Shown: positions 16,426-28,114 of the stretch, one piece after another
How the letters are laid out: the number at the start of each line of letters is the position of its first letter
Position numbering within the stretch: the stretch's first letter is position 1
DNA from: Bathymodiolus brooksi
Taxonomy: Eukaryota > Mollusca > Bivalvia > Mytilida > Modiolidae
Assembly (NCBI GenBank): GCA_963680875.1
Contig: OY804589.1
Span: 1,364,001-1,428,000, forward strand
Direction of reading: 5' to 3'
DNA: 64,000 nt
The notes under the pieces: model-generated
Told to the model about the DNA's origin: nothing
Seen by the model: the letters and a program-made list of their open reading frames with translations, nothing else
Databases searched by the model: none
Translations under genes and position numbers: made by a program

Positions 16426-19400
16426 TTATAAACAACAAACCCATCAAACACCCTGTTACACCATTCAGTATTATAAACAACAAACCCACCAAACACCTTG
16501 TTACACCATTCATTATTATAAACAACAAACCCACCAAACACCTTGTTACACCATTCATTATTATAAACAACAAACCCACCAAACACCTTGTTACACCATT
16601 CAGTATTATAAACAACAAACCCATCAAACACCCTGTTACACCATTCAGTATTATAAACAACAAACCCATCAAACACCCTGTTACACCATTCAGTATTATA
16701 AACAACAAACCCACCAAACACCTTGTTACACCATTCATTATTATAAACAACAAACCCACCAAACACCTTGTTACACCATTCATTATTATAAACAACAAAC
16801 CCACCAAACACCTTGTTACACCATTCAGTATTATAAACAACAAACCCATCAAACACCCTGTTACACCATTCAGTATTATAAACAACAAACCCATCAAACA
16901 CCCTGTTACACCATTCAGTATTATAAACAACAAACCCACCAAACACCTTGTTACACCATTCATTATTATAAACAACAAACCCATCAAACACCCTGTTACA
17001 CCATTCAGTATTATAAACAACAAACCCATCAAACACCCTGTTACACCATTCAATATTATAAACAACAAACCCATCAAACACCCTGTTACACCATTCAGTA
17101 TTATAAACAACAAACCCATCAAACACCCTGTTACACCATTCAGTATTATAAACAACAAACCCATCAAACACACTGTTACACCATTCAGTATTATAAACAA
17201 CAAACCCATCAAACACCCTGTTACACCATTCATTATTATAAACAACAAACCCATCAAACACACTGTTACACCATTCAGTATTATAAACAACAAACCCATC
17301 AAACACCCTGTTACACCATTCATTATTATAAACAACAAACCCATCAAACACCCTGTTACACCATTCAGTATTATAAACAACAAACCCATCAAACACCCTG
17401 TTACACCATTCAGTATTATAAACAACAAACCCATCAAACACACTGTTACACCATTCAGTATTATAAACAACAAACCCATCAAACACACTGTTACACCATT
17501 CAGTATTATAAACAACAAACCCATCAAACACCCTGTTACACCATTCAGTATTATAAACAACAAACCCATCAAAACCCTGTTACACCATTCAGTATTATAA
17601 ACAACAAACCCATCAAACACACTGTTACACCATTCAGTATTATAAACAACAAACCCATCAAACACCCTGTTACACCATTCAGTATTATAAACAACAAACC
17701 CATCAAACACACTGTTACACCATTCAGTATTATAAACAACAAACCCATCAAACACCCTGTTACACCATTCATTATTATAAACAACAAACCCATCAAACAC
17801 CCTGTTACACCATTCAGTATTATAAACAACAAACCCATCAAACACCCTGTTACACCATTCAGTATTATAAACAACAAACCCACCAAACACCCTGTTACAC
17901 CATTCATTATTATAAACAACAAACCCATCAAACACCCTGTTACACCATTCAGTATTATAAACAACAAACCCATCAAACACCTTGTTACACCATTCAATAT
18001 TATAAACAACAAACCCATCAAACGCCCTGTTACACCATTCAGTATTATAAACAACAAACCCATCAAACACCCTGTTACACCATTCATTATTATAAACAAC
18101 AAACCCATCAAACACCTTGTTACACCATTCAGTATTATAAACAACAAACCCATCAAACACCCTGTTACACCATTCAGTATTATAAACAACAAACCCATCT
18201 AACACCCTGTTACACCATTCAGTAATATAAATAACAAACCCATCAAACACCCTGTTACACCATTCATTATTATAAACAACAAACCCATCAAACACCCTGT
18301 TACACCATTCAGTATTATAAACAACAAACCCATCAAACACCCTGTTACACCATTCAGTATTATAAACAACAAACCCATCAAACACCCTGTTACACCATTC
18401 ATTATTATAAACAACAAACCCATCTAACACCCTGTTACACCATTCAGTAATATAAATAACAAACCCATCAAACACCCTGTTACACCATTCAGTATTATAA
18501 ACAACAAACCCACCAAACACCTTGTTACACCATTCATTATTATAAACAACAAACCCACCAAACACCTTGTTACACCATTCATTATTATAAACAACAAACC
18601 CACCAAACACCTTGTTACACCATTCAGTATTATAAACAACAAACCCATCAAACACCCTGTTACACCATTCAGTATTATAAACAACAAACCCATCAAACAC
18701 CCTGTTACACCATTCAGTATTATAAACAACAAACCCACCAAACACCTTGTTACACCATTCATTATTATAAACAACAAACCCACCAAACACCTTGTTCCAC
18801 CATTCATTATTATAAACAACAAACCCACCAAACACCTTGTTACACCATTCAGTATTATAAACAACAAACCCATCAAACACCCTGTTACACCATTCAGTAT
18901 TATAAACAACAAACCCATCAAACACCCTGTTACACCATTCAGTATTATAAACAACAAACCCACCAAACACCTTGTTACACCATTCATTATTATAAACAAC
19001 AAACCCATCAAACACCCTGTTACACCATTCAGTATTATAAACAACAAACCCATCAAACACCCTGTTACACCATTCAATATTATAAACAACAAACCCATCA
19101 AACACCCTGTTACACCATTCAGTATTATAAACAACAAACCCATCAAACACCCTGTTACACCATTCAGTATTATAAACAACAAACCCATCAAACACACTGT
19201 TACACCATTCAGTATTATAAACAACAAACCCATCAAACACCCTGTTACACCATTCATTATTATAAACAACAAACCCATCAAACACACTGTTACACCATTC
19301 AGTATTATAAACAACAAACCCATCAAACACCCTGTTACACCATTCATTATTATAAACAACAAACCCATCAAACACCCTGTTACACCATTCAGTATTATAA

Positions 19401-20514
19401 ACAACAAACCCATCAAACACCCTGTTACACCATTCAGTATTATAAACAACAAACCCATCAAACACACTGTTACACCATTCAGTATTATAAACAACAAACC
19501 CATCAAACACACTGTTACACCATTCAGTATTATAAACAACAAACCCATCAAACACCCTGTTACACCATTCAGTATTATAAACAACAAACCCATCAAAACC
19601 CTGTTACACCATTCAGTATTATAAACAACAAACCCATCAAACACACTGTTACACCATTCAGTATTATAAACAACAAACCCATCAAACACCCTGTTACACC
19701 ATTCAGTATTATAAACAACAAACCCATCAAACACACTGTTACACCATTCAGTATTATAAACAACAAACCCATCAAACACCCTGTTACACCATTCATTATT
19801 ATAAACAACAAACCCATCAAACACCCTGTTACACCATTCAGTATTATAAACAACAAACCCATCAAACACCCTGTTACACCATTCAGTATTATAAACAACA
19901 AACCCACCAAACACCCTGTTACACCATTCATTATTATAAACAACAAACCCATCAAACACCCTGTTACACCATTCAGTATTATAAACAACAAACCCATCAA
20001 ACACCTTGTTACACCATTCAATATTATAAACAACAAACCCATCAAACGCCCTGTTACACCATTCAGTATTATAAACAACAAACCCATCAAACACCCTGTT
20101 ACACCATTCATTATTATAAACAACAAACCCATCAAACACCTTGTTACACCATTCAGTATTATAAACAACAAACCCATCAAACACCCTGTTACACCATTCA
20201 GTATTATAAACAACAAACCCATCTAACACCCTGTTACACCATTCAGTAATATAAATAACAAACCCATCAAACACCCTGTTACACCATTCATTATTATAAA
20301 CAACAAACCCATCAAACACCCTGTTACACCATTCAGTATTATAAACAACAAACCCATCAAACACCCTGTTACACCATTCAGTATTATAAACAACAAACCC
20401 ATCAAACACCCTGTTACACCATTCATTATTATAAACAACAAACCCATCTAACACCCTGTTACACCATTCAGTAATATAAATAACAAACCCATCAAACACC
20501 CTGTTACACCATTC
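16426..20514. repeat. Recent 45-unit (2024-bp) tandem duplication with a shared 1-bp deletion
   Basis: Blocks 16426-18490 and 18450-20514 are nearly identical at an offset of 2024 bp, that is 45 x 45 minus one base. Both carry the same one-base loss (CATCAAAACCCTG near 17573 and 19597), which explains the odd offset and marks common descent. The only substitution I noticed is A to C at about 18797 (TTGTTCCACC). This is one of the youngest events visible in the array. Confidence 0.9.
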
Positions 20515-23500
20515 ATTATTATAAACAACAAACCCATCAAACACCCTGTTACACCATTCAGTATTATAAACAACAAACCCATCAAACACCCTGTTACACC
20601 ATTCAGTATTATAAACAACAAACCCATCAAACACCCTGTTACACCATTCATTATTATAAACAACAAACCCATCAAACACCCTGTTACACCATTCATTATT
20701 ATAAACAACAAACCCATCAAACACCCTGTTACACCATTCATTATTATAAACAACAAACCCACCAAACACCCTGTTACACCATTCAGTACTATAAACAACA
20801 AACTCATCAAACACCCTGTTAAACCATTCAGTACTATAAACAACAAACCCATCAAACACCCTGTTACACCATTCAGTATTATAAACAACAAACCCATCAA
20901 ACACCCTGTTACACCATTCATTATTATAAACAACAAACCCATCAAACACCCTGTTACACCATTCATTATTATAAACAACAAACCCATCAAACACCCTGTT
21001 ACACCATTCATTATTATAAACAACAAACCCACCAAACACCCTGTTACACCATTCAGTACTATAAACAACAAACTCATCAAACACCCTGTTAAACCATTCA
21101 GTACTATAAACAACAAACCCATCAAACACCCTGTTACACCATTCAGTATTATAAACAACAAACCCATCAAACACCCTGTTACACCATTCAATATTATAAA
21201 CAACAAACCCATCAAACACCCTGTTACACCATTCAGTAATATAAATAACAAACCCATCAAACGCCCTGTTACACCATTCAGTATTATAAACAACAAACCC
21301 ATCAAACACCCTGTTACACCATTCATTATTATAAACAACAAACCCATCAAACGCCCTGTTACACCATTCAGTATTATAAACAACAAACCCATCAAACACC
21401 CTGTTACACCATTCAGTATTATAAACAACAAACCCACCAAACACCTTGTTACACCATTCATTATTATAAACAACAAACCCATCAAACACCCTGTTACACC
21501 ATTCAGTACTATAAACAACAAACTCATCAAACACCCTGTTAAACCATTCAGTATTATAAACAACAAACCCATCAAACACCCTGTTACACCATTCAATATT
21601 ATAAACAACAAACCCATCAAACACCCTGTTACACCATTCAGTATTATAAACAACAAACCCATCAAACACCCTGTTACACCATTCATTATTATAAACAACA
21701 AACCCATCAAACACCTTGTTACACTATTCATTATTATAAACAACAAACCCATCAAACACACTGTTACACCATTCATTATTATAAACAACAAACCCATCAA
21801 ACACCCTGTTACACCATTCAGTACTATAAACAACAAACTCATCAAACACCCTGTTAAACCATTCAGTATTATAAACAACAAACCCACCAAACACCCTGTT
21901 ACACCATTCATTATTATAAACAACAAACTCATCAAACACCCTGTTACACCATTCAGTATTATAAACAACAAACCCATCAAACACCCTGTTACACCATTCA
22001 GTATTATAAACAACAAACCCATCAAACACCTTGTTACACCATTCAATATTATAAACAACAAACCCATCAAACACCCTGTAACACCATTCAGTATTATAAA
22101 CAACAAACCCATCAAACACCCTGTTACACCATTCATTATTATAAACAACAAACCCATCAAACACCTTGTTACACCATTCATTATTATAAACAACAAACCC
22201 ATCAAACACCCTGTTACACCATTCATTATTATAAACAACAAACCCATCAAACACCCTGTTACACCATTCAATATTATAAACAACAAACCCATCAAACGCC
22301 CTGTTACACCATTCATTATTATAAACAACAAACCCATCAAACGCCCTGTTACACCATTCAATATTATAAACAACAAACCCATCAAACACCCTGTTACACC
22401 ATTCATTATTATAAACAACAAACCCATCAAACACCTTGTTACACCATTCAGTATTATAAATAACAAACCCATCAAACACCCTGTTACACCATTCATTATT
22501 ATAAACAACAAACCCATCAAACACCCTGTTACACCATTCAGTAATATAAATAACAAACCCATCAAACACCCTGTTACACCATTCAGTAATATAAATAACA
22601 AACCCATCAAACGCCCTGTTACACCATTCATTATTATAAACAACAAACCCATCAAACACCCTGTTACACCATTCAGTATTATAAATAACAAACCCATCAA
22701 ACACCCTGTTACACCATTCAGTATTATAAACAACAAACCCACCAAACACCCTGTTACACCATTCAGTATTATAAACAACAAACCCATCAAACACCCTGTT
22801 ACACCATTCAGTATTATAAACAACAAGCCCATCAAACACCCTGTTACACCATTCAGTATTATAAATAACAAACCCATCAAACACCCTGTTACACCATTCA
22901 GTATTATAAACAACAAACCCACCAAACACACTGTTACACCATTCAGTAATATAAATAACAAACCCATCAAACACCCTGTTACACCATTCAGTATTATAAA
23001 CAACAAACCCATCAAACACCCTGTTACACCATTCATTATTATAAACAACAAACCCATCAAACACCCTGTTACACCATTCAGTATTATAAATAACAAACCC
23101 ATCAAACACCCTGTTACACCATTCAGTATTATAAACAACAAACCCACCAAACACACTGTTACACCATTCAGTAATATAAATAACAAACCCATCAAACACC
23201 CTGTTACACCATTCAGTACTATAAACAACAAACCCATCAAACGCCCTGTTACACCATTCAATATTATAAACAACAAACCCATCAAACACCCTGTTACACC
23301 ATTCAGTATTATAAACAACAAACCCATCAAACACCCTGTTACACCATTCAGTATTATAAACAACAAACCCATCAAACACCCTGTTACACCATTCATTATT
23401 ATAAACAACAAACCCATCAAACACCCTGTTACACCATTCAGTAATATAAATAACAAACCCATCAAACGCCCTGTTACACCATTCAATATTATAAACAACA

Positions 23501-24452
23501 AACCCATCAAACACCTTGTTACACCATTCATTATTATAAACAACAAACCCATCAAACACCTTGTTACACCATTCAGTATTATAAACAACAAACCCATCAA
23601 ACGCCCTGTTACACCATTCAGTATTATAAACAACAAACCCATCAAACACCTTGTTACACCATTCAGTACTATAAACAACAAACCCATCAAACACCCTGTT
23701 ACACCATTCAATATTATAAACAACAAACCCATCAAACACCCTGTTACACCATTCAATATTATAAACAACAAACCCATCAAACACCCTGTTACACCATTCA
23801 GTACTATAAACAACAAACCCATCAAACGCCCTGTTACACCATTCAGTATTATAAACAACAAACCCATCAAACACCCTGTTACACCATTCAATATTATAAA
23901 CAACAAACCCATCAAACACCCTGTTACACCATTCAGTATTATAAACAACAAACCCATCAAACACCCTGTTACACCATTCAGTATTATAAACAACAAACCC
24001 ATCAAACACCCTGTTACACCATTCATTATTATAAACAACAAACCCATCAAACACCCTGTTACACCATTCAATATTATAAACAACAAACCCATCAAACACC
24101 CTGTTACACCATTCAGTATTATAAACAACAAACCCATCAAACACCCTGTTACACCATTCATTATTATAAACAACAAACCCATCAAACACCCTGTTACACC
24201 ATTCATTATTATAAACAACAAACCCATCAAACACCTTGTTACACCATTCATTATTATAAACAACAAACCCATCAAACACCCTGTTACACCATTCAGTATT
24301 ATAAACAACATCATTGTTTTAGAATATGTCCGTTCTTTTAATAACCTTGCAGTCTGATACACTTATAATGTTCACCGCAAGTGCAGGCATTAATTGTTTT
24401 ATTATACCGAAACTATTTACAATAATGTTGGACGCAACAAACACATATTTGT

Positions 24453-24728
24453 GTGTTTTTATCTTGTGTTTTCATAAACTTCATATTTGTGTTTTTAACT
24501 TCCGGTCAAGATTGTAATTCCGGAATGCAAAAACGGATACATTGCCGGACAGACATGGAACACTACATTTGTCGACCGGTGAACAACAGTGACGTTTCCC
24601 TGGGGTACCAATTTTGTAAAAACATCACTTTTACTTTATATATAATACATAATGTAAGGTATGATAATACCTTTCGTTTGTCGTTTTCAGGACCTAACAT
24701 GATGTATCTGTTTAATTCTACCGAATGA
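24453..24728 (+). CDS. Hypothetical small secreted protein (91 codons)
   Basis: I do not recognise a family. The frame opens with a good signal-peptide shape: Met, then a hydrophobic run at residues 3-16 rich in Phe, Val and Ile, then a small-residue zone TSG at 16-18 that would suit cleavage. The remainder has four cysteines (21, 31, 40, 55) and three N-glycosylation sequons (Asn44, Asn57, Asn88), a composition typical of extracellular proteins. It lies in unique sequence just right of the 24-kb satellite, and a poly(A) signal follows on the same strand at 26547. A donor-like GTAAGG at 24654 and an acceptor-like TTCGTTTGTCGTTTTCAG ending at 24690 fall inside the frame, so it may be exons or chance rather than one continuous reading frame. 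Length alone (91 codons) is weak evidence; an overlapping frame at 24326-24517 has no such features. Confidence 0.3.
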   Translation: MFLSCVFINFIFVFLTSGQDCNSGMQKRIHCRTDMEHYICRPVNNSDVSLGYQFCKNITFTLYIIHNVRYDNTFRLSFSGPNMMYLFNSTE

Positions 24729-25247
24729 TATTACATAAAACGCTCAACTGATAACATTTTACAAATTTTGTTACAAGCGTCTCGGTGAAGGATAATTATT
24801 AGGCAAATACCCCGGCAATGGCGGAAAAGCTGAAAAAATTAAGAATTGGTCAAACAAAATACCCCTTTCATCAACCAATCAGAAGACAGCACTCTGATAT
24901 AAGGTGTAATTAATCATATAACTTTACGTCAAAAACCAATAACTGATTAATTGGTGTGTGGTTTTTGCCAATTTTAGCAACATTTTAGATATAGCGTGAC
25001 GCGAGCGTTAAAAATCAGAAAAAAAGTAATAATAAAAAAAGTAAAATAATACTTTGCATTAATTGATGCAGATTTCATTCCTGGTGTAAATGTTGTTGTG
25101 AAGATCTCAGTATATACCTCTAACAATGATAACACCCTGATTCCTGTGTTGTTAAAACTAACCTCATTAGTATAGACCATCAAAAAATAAACTGAAGATT
25201 AAAAGTCTTAGAAGACGATGACAATGTACATTACATCTATCTCTTAT
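24729..25247. other. AT-rich unique sequence, no supported gene
   Basis: No credible reading frame. A perfect 9-bp inverted repeat (AATTAATCA near 24908 and TGATTAATT near 24946) is present. CCAATCAG near 24885 is followed by TATAAGG near 24900, a promoter-like pair, but the spacing is short and the region is AT-rich, so I give it little weight. Confidence 0.4.
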
Positions 25248-25529
25248 GGGGGCCCTGGTGGCTCAAAGAGTTAGGTAGTTGGATTACCTAACAACTCATA
25301 CAAGCCTATCACCAATACGGCGTGGGTTCGCACCCGGTTTTGTAAATTACAAAAAAGGTGCACTCGACTTGCAACCGCAAGTGATAAAGTTTACCAGTTG
25401 CTTTGTCCATGATCGGTGGTTCTCTCCGGGTACTCTGGCTTCTTCCACCACTAAAATTGGTCGCCATGATATAGCTGAAATATTGTTGTAAGTGGCGCTA
25501 AACACCAAAAATCAATCAATCAATCAATC
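25248..25529 (+). mobile_element. tRNA-derived SINE, mollusc type, full length (copy A)
   Basis: The head carries a box A-like region from 25259 (GTGGCTCAAAGAGTTAGG) and a near-consensus box B (GGGTTCGCACCC, 25324-25335), the internal RNA polymerase III promoter of a tRNA. The middle has the segment GGTGGTTCTCTCCGGGTACT, then CGCCATGATATAGCTGAAAT and GTGGCGCTAAACACC, followed by an (AATC)n tail ending near 25529. This plan is shared with copies at 39878 and 48727 and with mollusc SINEs as I recall them; exact family assignment needs a library search. An imperfect target duplication (TCTCTTAT against TCTCCTCATAT) is possible but weak. Confidence 0.85.
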
Positions 25530-25654
25530 TCCTCATATGAGAGAACAAAGAACGTTACATTTAGTTTACATTGTTAGGAGTTACCAATCTTTTAATTGTG
25601 GGAAAATAAAGCTGATATAATGTACCTAGTTAGCAAAACAAACCTAGAGTGGAT

Positions 25655-25810
25655 AAGGGTAATAACAAAATTACCGAACTCCGAACAATCTTACAAAGGG
25701 AAAGTCAAAACTCATAATTATACAAACAGACAAAATCAGTCAACAACCGGAAAACTGTGAAAACCGTAATGACCCTGACTTGGTACAGGCATTTCTAAAG
25801 AAGGGGATAC
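25655..25810 (+). repeat. Fragment resembling a dispersed bivalve repeat
   Basis: The words ACCGAACTCCGAA (about 25673), GGGAAAGTC and CCTGACTTGGTACAGGCATT (about 25772) occur in the order I recall from an interspersed repeat abundant in mussel genomes. The identification is from memory. No coding capacity is supported; a frame at 25780-26085 has no recognisable features. Confidence 0.4.
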
Positions 25811-26546
25811 TAGCTCGTACAGTACAACTTGTATGTAATGCCCAGGTGGAGTCTAGAAATAGAAACCTTTACCACTTATATTTACTGTGGCATGAGACCG
25901 GCGCCGGTGTTCCCTATAGGCTTGGTAGGCTGAAGTCTAGGGCCTCAACATCTAGGGGGCCTCTGGCCAAGGTGTATAATATTTTTGTCTTTGGCATCGA
26001 TTGTTCTTACACAAGCTGCCATAACTCTTTTGTAATTGTCATTGCACTCCATTTCAGAATAATCAGGCCAATAAGTCGACACTAGCATTGATTTCTGTGT
26101 TAATTTTGTCACTCCATAAAAACAGTGAGAGAGATAAGTTGAAAAACAAGGTGTTGTCAGACATCAAATTTGCTTCAATGTCGTGGTTTAGATGAGGAAT
26201 TGTGAATTGCGGAATGTAAAGCATCCGTCATCATCCTCGGCTTCATTTCAACCTCCTCTATTCACAAGGGTGGGGATTGGGAGGGGCCTCGCAAGTAGAA
26301 TAGCCTAGGGCCTCTCTGCATCTATATCCGGCCCTACATGAGACATGTACATTTAATTTGTTGTGTATGACTTTGCTGTTAGAATATGAAACATTTATAT
26401 TGTTTTTCCCACGTCGATTTAATATAGGTCTCAATAATGCTATGTGACCTTAAATGACCTTTACCATTTATAGAGTACGTTTAAATAGTTAATTTATGTT
26501 TGATATGTAATCTACATAGAACGTGCTTAGATTGTAAATAATCTCA
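25811..26546. other. Unique sequence, possible 3' untranslated region
   Basis: No gene supported. The AT-rich text leading to the AATAAA at 26547 would suit a 3' untranslated region on the plus strand, possibly of the candidate gene at 24453, but nothing links them directly. Confidence 0.25.
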
Positions 26547-26552
26547 AATAAA
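26547..26552 (+). promoter_or_regulatory. Candidate poly(A) signal
   Basis: AATAAA in unique sequence downstream on the same strand of the 24453-24728 frame. The hexamer is frequent in AT-rich DNA, so this is only suggestive. Confidence 0.25.
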
Positions 26553-26698
26553 AGTGAAAAATTAATCACACTGTTACAGGAGAAAACTTAATTTATTATT
26601 TGTATAGAAAAGTTTATAATAACAAATTACAAAATACATGATCCTTACCGCCTATATGTACTTAATGAGGCTAATTGCTTGGCATAGTGCCTTGTATA

Positions 26699-28096
26699 TC
26701 AGTGACAACCATTTTATTGCTTAACCTTGAATACTCCGCTAAGGACGCAGCATTAAGGAGTGACGACCATTTTGTTGTTTAACCTTGATAACACCGGTAA
26801 GGTCGCAGCATTAAGGAGTGATGACCATTTTGTTGTTTAACCTTGAGAACACCGCTAAGGTCGCAGCATTAAGGACTGACGATAATTTTGTTGCTTAACC
26901 TTGAGAACACCGCTAAGGTCGCAGCATTAAGGAGTGACAACCATTTTGTTGTTTAACCTTGAGAACACCGTTAAGGTCGCAGCATTAAGGAGTGACGACC
27001 ATTTTGTTGTTTAACCTTGAGAACACCGTTAAGGTCGCAGCATTAAGGACTGACGATAATTTTGTTGCTTAACCTTGAGAACACCGCTAAGGTCGCAGCA
27101 TTAAGGAGTGACAACCATTTTGTTGTTTAACCTTGAGCACACCGCTAAGGACGCAGCATTAAGGAGTGACGACCATTTTGTTGTTTAACATTGAGCACAC
27201 CGCTAAGGACGCAGCATTAAGGAGTGACGATCATTTTGCTGTTTAACCTTGAACACCCCGCTAGGGATGAAGCATTAAGGAGTGGCGACCATTTTGTTGT
27301 TTAACCTTGAACACACCGCTAAAGACGCAGCATTAAGGAGTGACGACCATTTTGTTGTTTAACCTTGAGCACACCGCTAAGGACGCAGCATTAAGGAGTG
27401 ACGATCATTTTGTTGTTTAACCTTGAGAACACCGCTAAGGACGAAGCATTAAGGAGTGGCGACCAGTTTGTTGTTTAACCTTGAACACACCGCTAAGGAC
27501 ACAGCGTTAAGAAGTGACGACCATTTTGTTGTTTAACCTTGAGCACACCGCTAAGGACGCAGCATTAAGGAGTGACGATTATTTTGTTGTTTAACCTTGA
27601 GAACACCGTTAAGGTCGCAGCATTAAGGAGTGACGACCATTTTGTTGTTTAACCTTAACACACCGTTAAGGTCGCAGCATTAAGGAGTGACGACCATTTT
27701 GTTGTTTAACCTTGAGAACACCGCTAAGGACGAAGCATTAAGGAGTGGCGGCCAGTTTGTTGTTTAACCTTGAACACACCGCTAAGGACACAGCATTAAG
27801 GAGTGACGACCATTTTGTTGTTTAACCTTGAGCACACCGCTAAGGACGCAGCATTAAGGAGTGACGATTATTTTGTTGTTTGACCTTGAGAACACCGTTA
27901 AGGTCGCAGCATTAAGGAGTGACGACCATTTTGTTGTTTAACCTTAACACGCCGTTAAGGTCGCAGCATTAAGGAGTGACGACCATTTTGTTGTTTAACC
28001 TTGAACACACCGCTAAGAACGCAGCATTAAAGAGTGACGACCATTTTGTTGTTTAAACTTGAATACTCCGCCAAGGACGAAGCATTAATGAGTAAA
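26699..28096. repeat. 58-bp tandem array, about 24 units
   Basis: Unit length 58 bp, shown for example by GGAGTGACGACC at 26757 and GGAGTGATGACC at 26815. The core is ACACCGCTAAGGTCGCAGCA. First and last units are degenerate (GAATACTCCGC forms at both edges). Variants include GGTCGC/GGACGC/GGACGAAGC and GACGACC/GACGATT. No coding frame spans it. Confidence 0.97.
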
Positions 28097-28114
28097 AGTA
28101 AAGTCTGGTTGTCA

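Larger units (their letters stand above)
1..24310. repeat. 45-bp satellite array, about 540 units, open at left edge
   Basis: A unit of exactly 45 bp repeats without interruption from the first base to 24310, where it stops abruptly. A representative unit is 1-45; its core is CCATCAAACACCCTGTTACA. Variation is confined to a few sites: CCATC/CCACC/TCATC, AAACACC/AAACGCC/AAACACA, CCCTG/CCTTG, and the CAGTATT/CAATATT/CATTATT/CAGTACT/CAGTAAT junction. Phase is kept except for single-base losses near 17573 and 19597. Because 45 is a multiple of 3 and the unit lacks stops in two frames on each strand, very long open frames run through it; they are not taken as genes. The array is truncated by the window, so its full length is unknown. 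Confidence 0.99.

Noticed and set aside
1..24310. CRISPR-like direct repeats
   Set aside because: Units are contiguous with no unique spacers, and the context is clearly eukaryotic.
1..24362. Very long minus-strand open frames (up to 4741 codons) with 15-residue repeats such as MGLLFIILNGVTGCL and FDGFVVYNTEWCNRV
   Set aside because: The 45-bp unit is a multiple of 3 and stop-free in two frames on each strand; a 15-codon cycle is stop-free by chance about half the time. Frames end wherever a unit variant (CCATCTAAC, CACTATT) makes a stop, and they switch frame at one-base deletions without penalty. No promoter, splice signal or unique terminal domain is attached.
25259..25335. Functional tRNA gene
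   Set aside because: Box A and box B are present, but no cloverleaf closes and the sequence continues into the SINE body; the same holds at 39878 and 48727.
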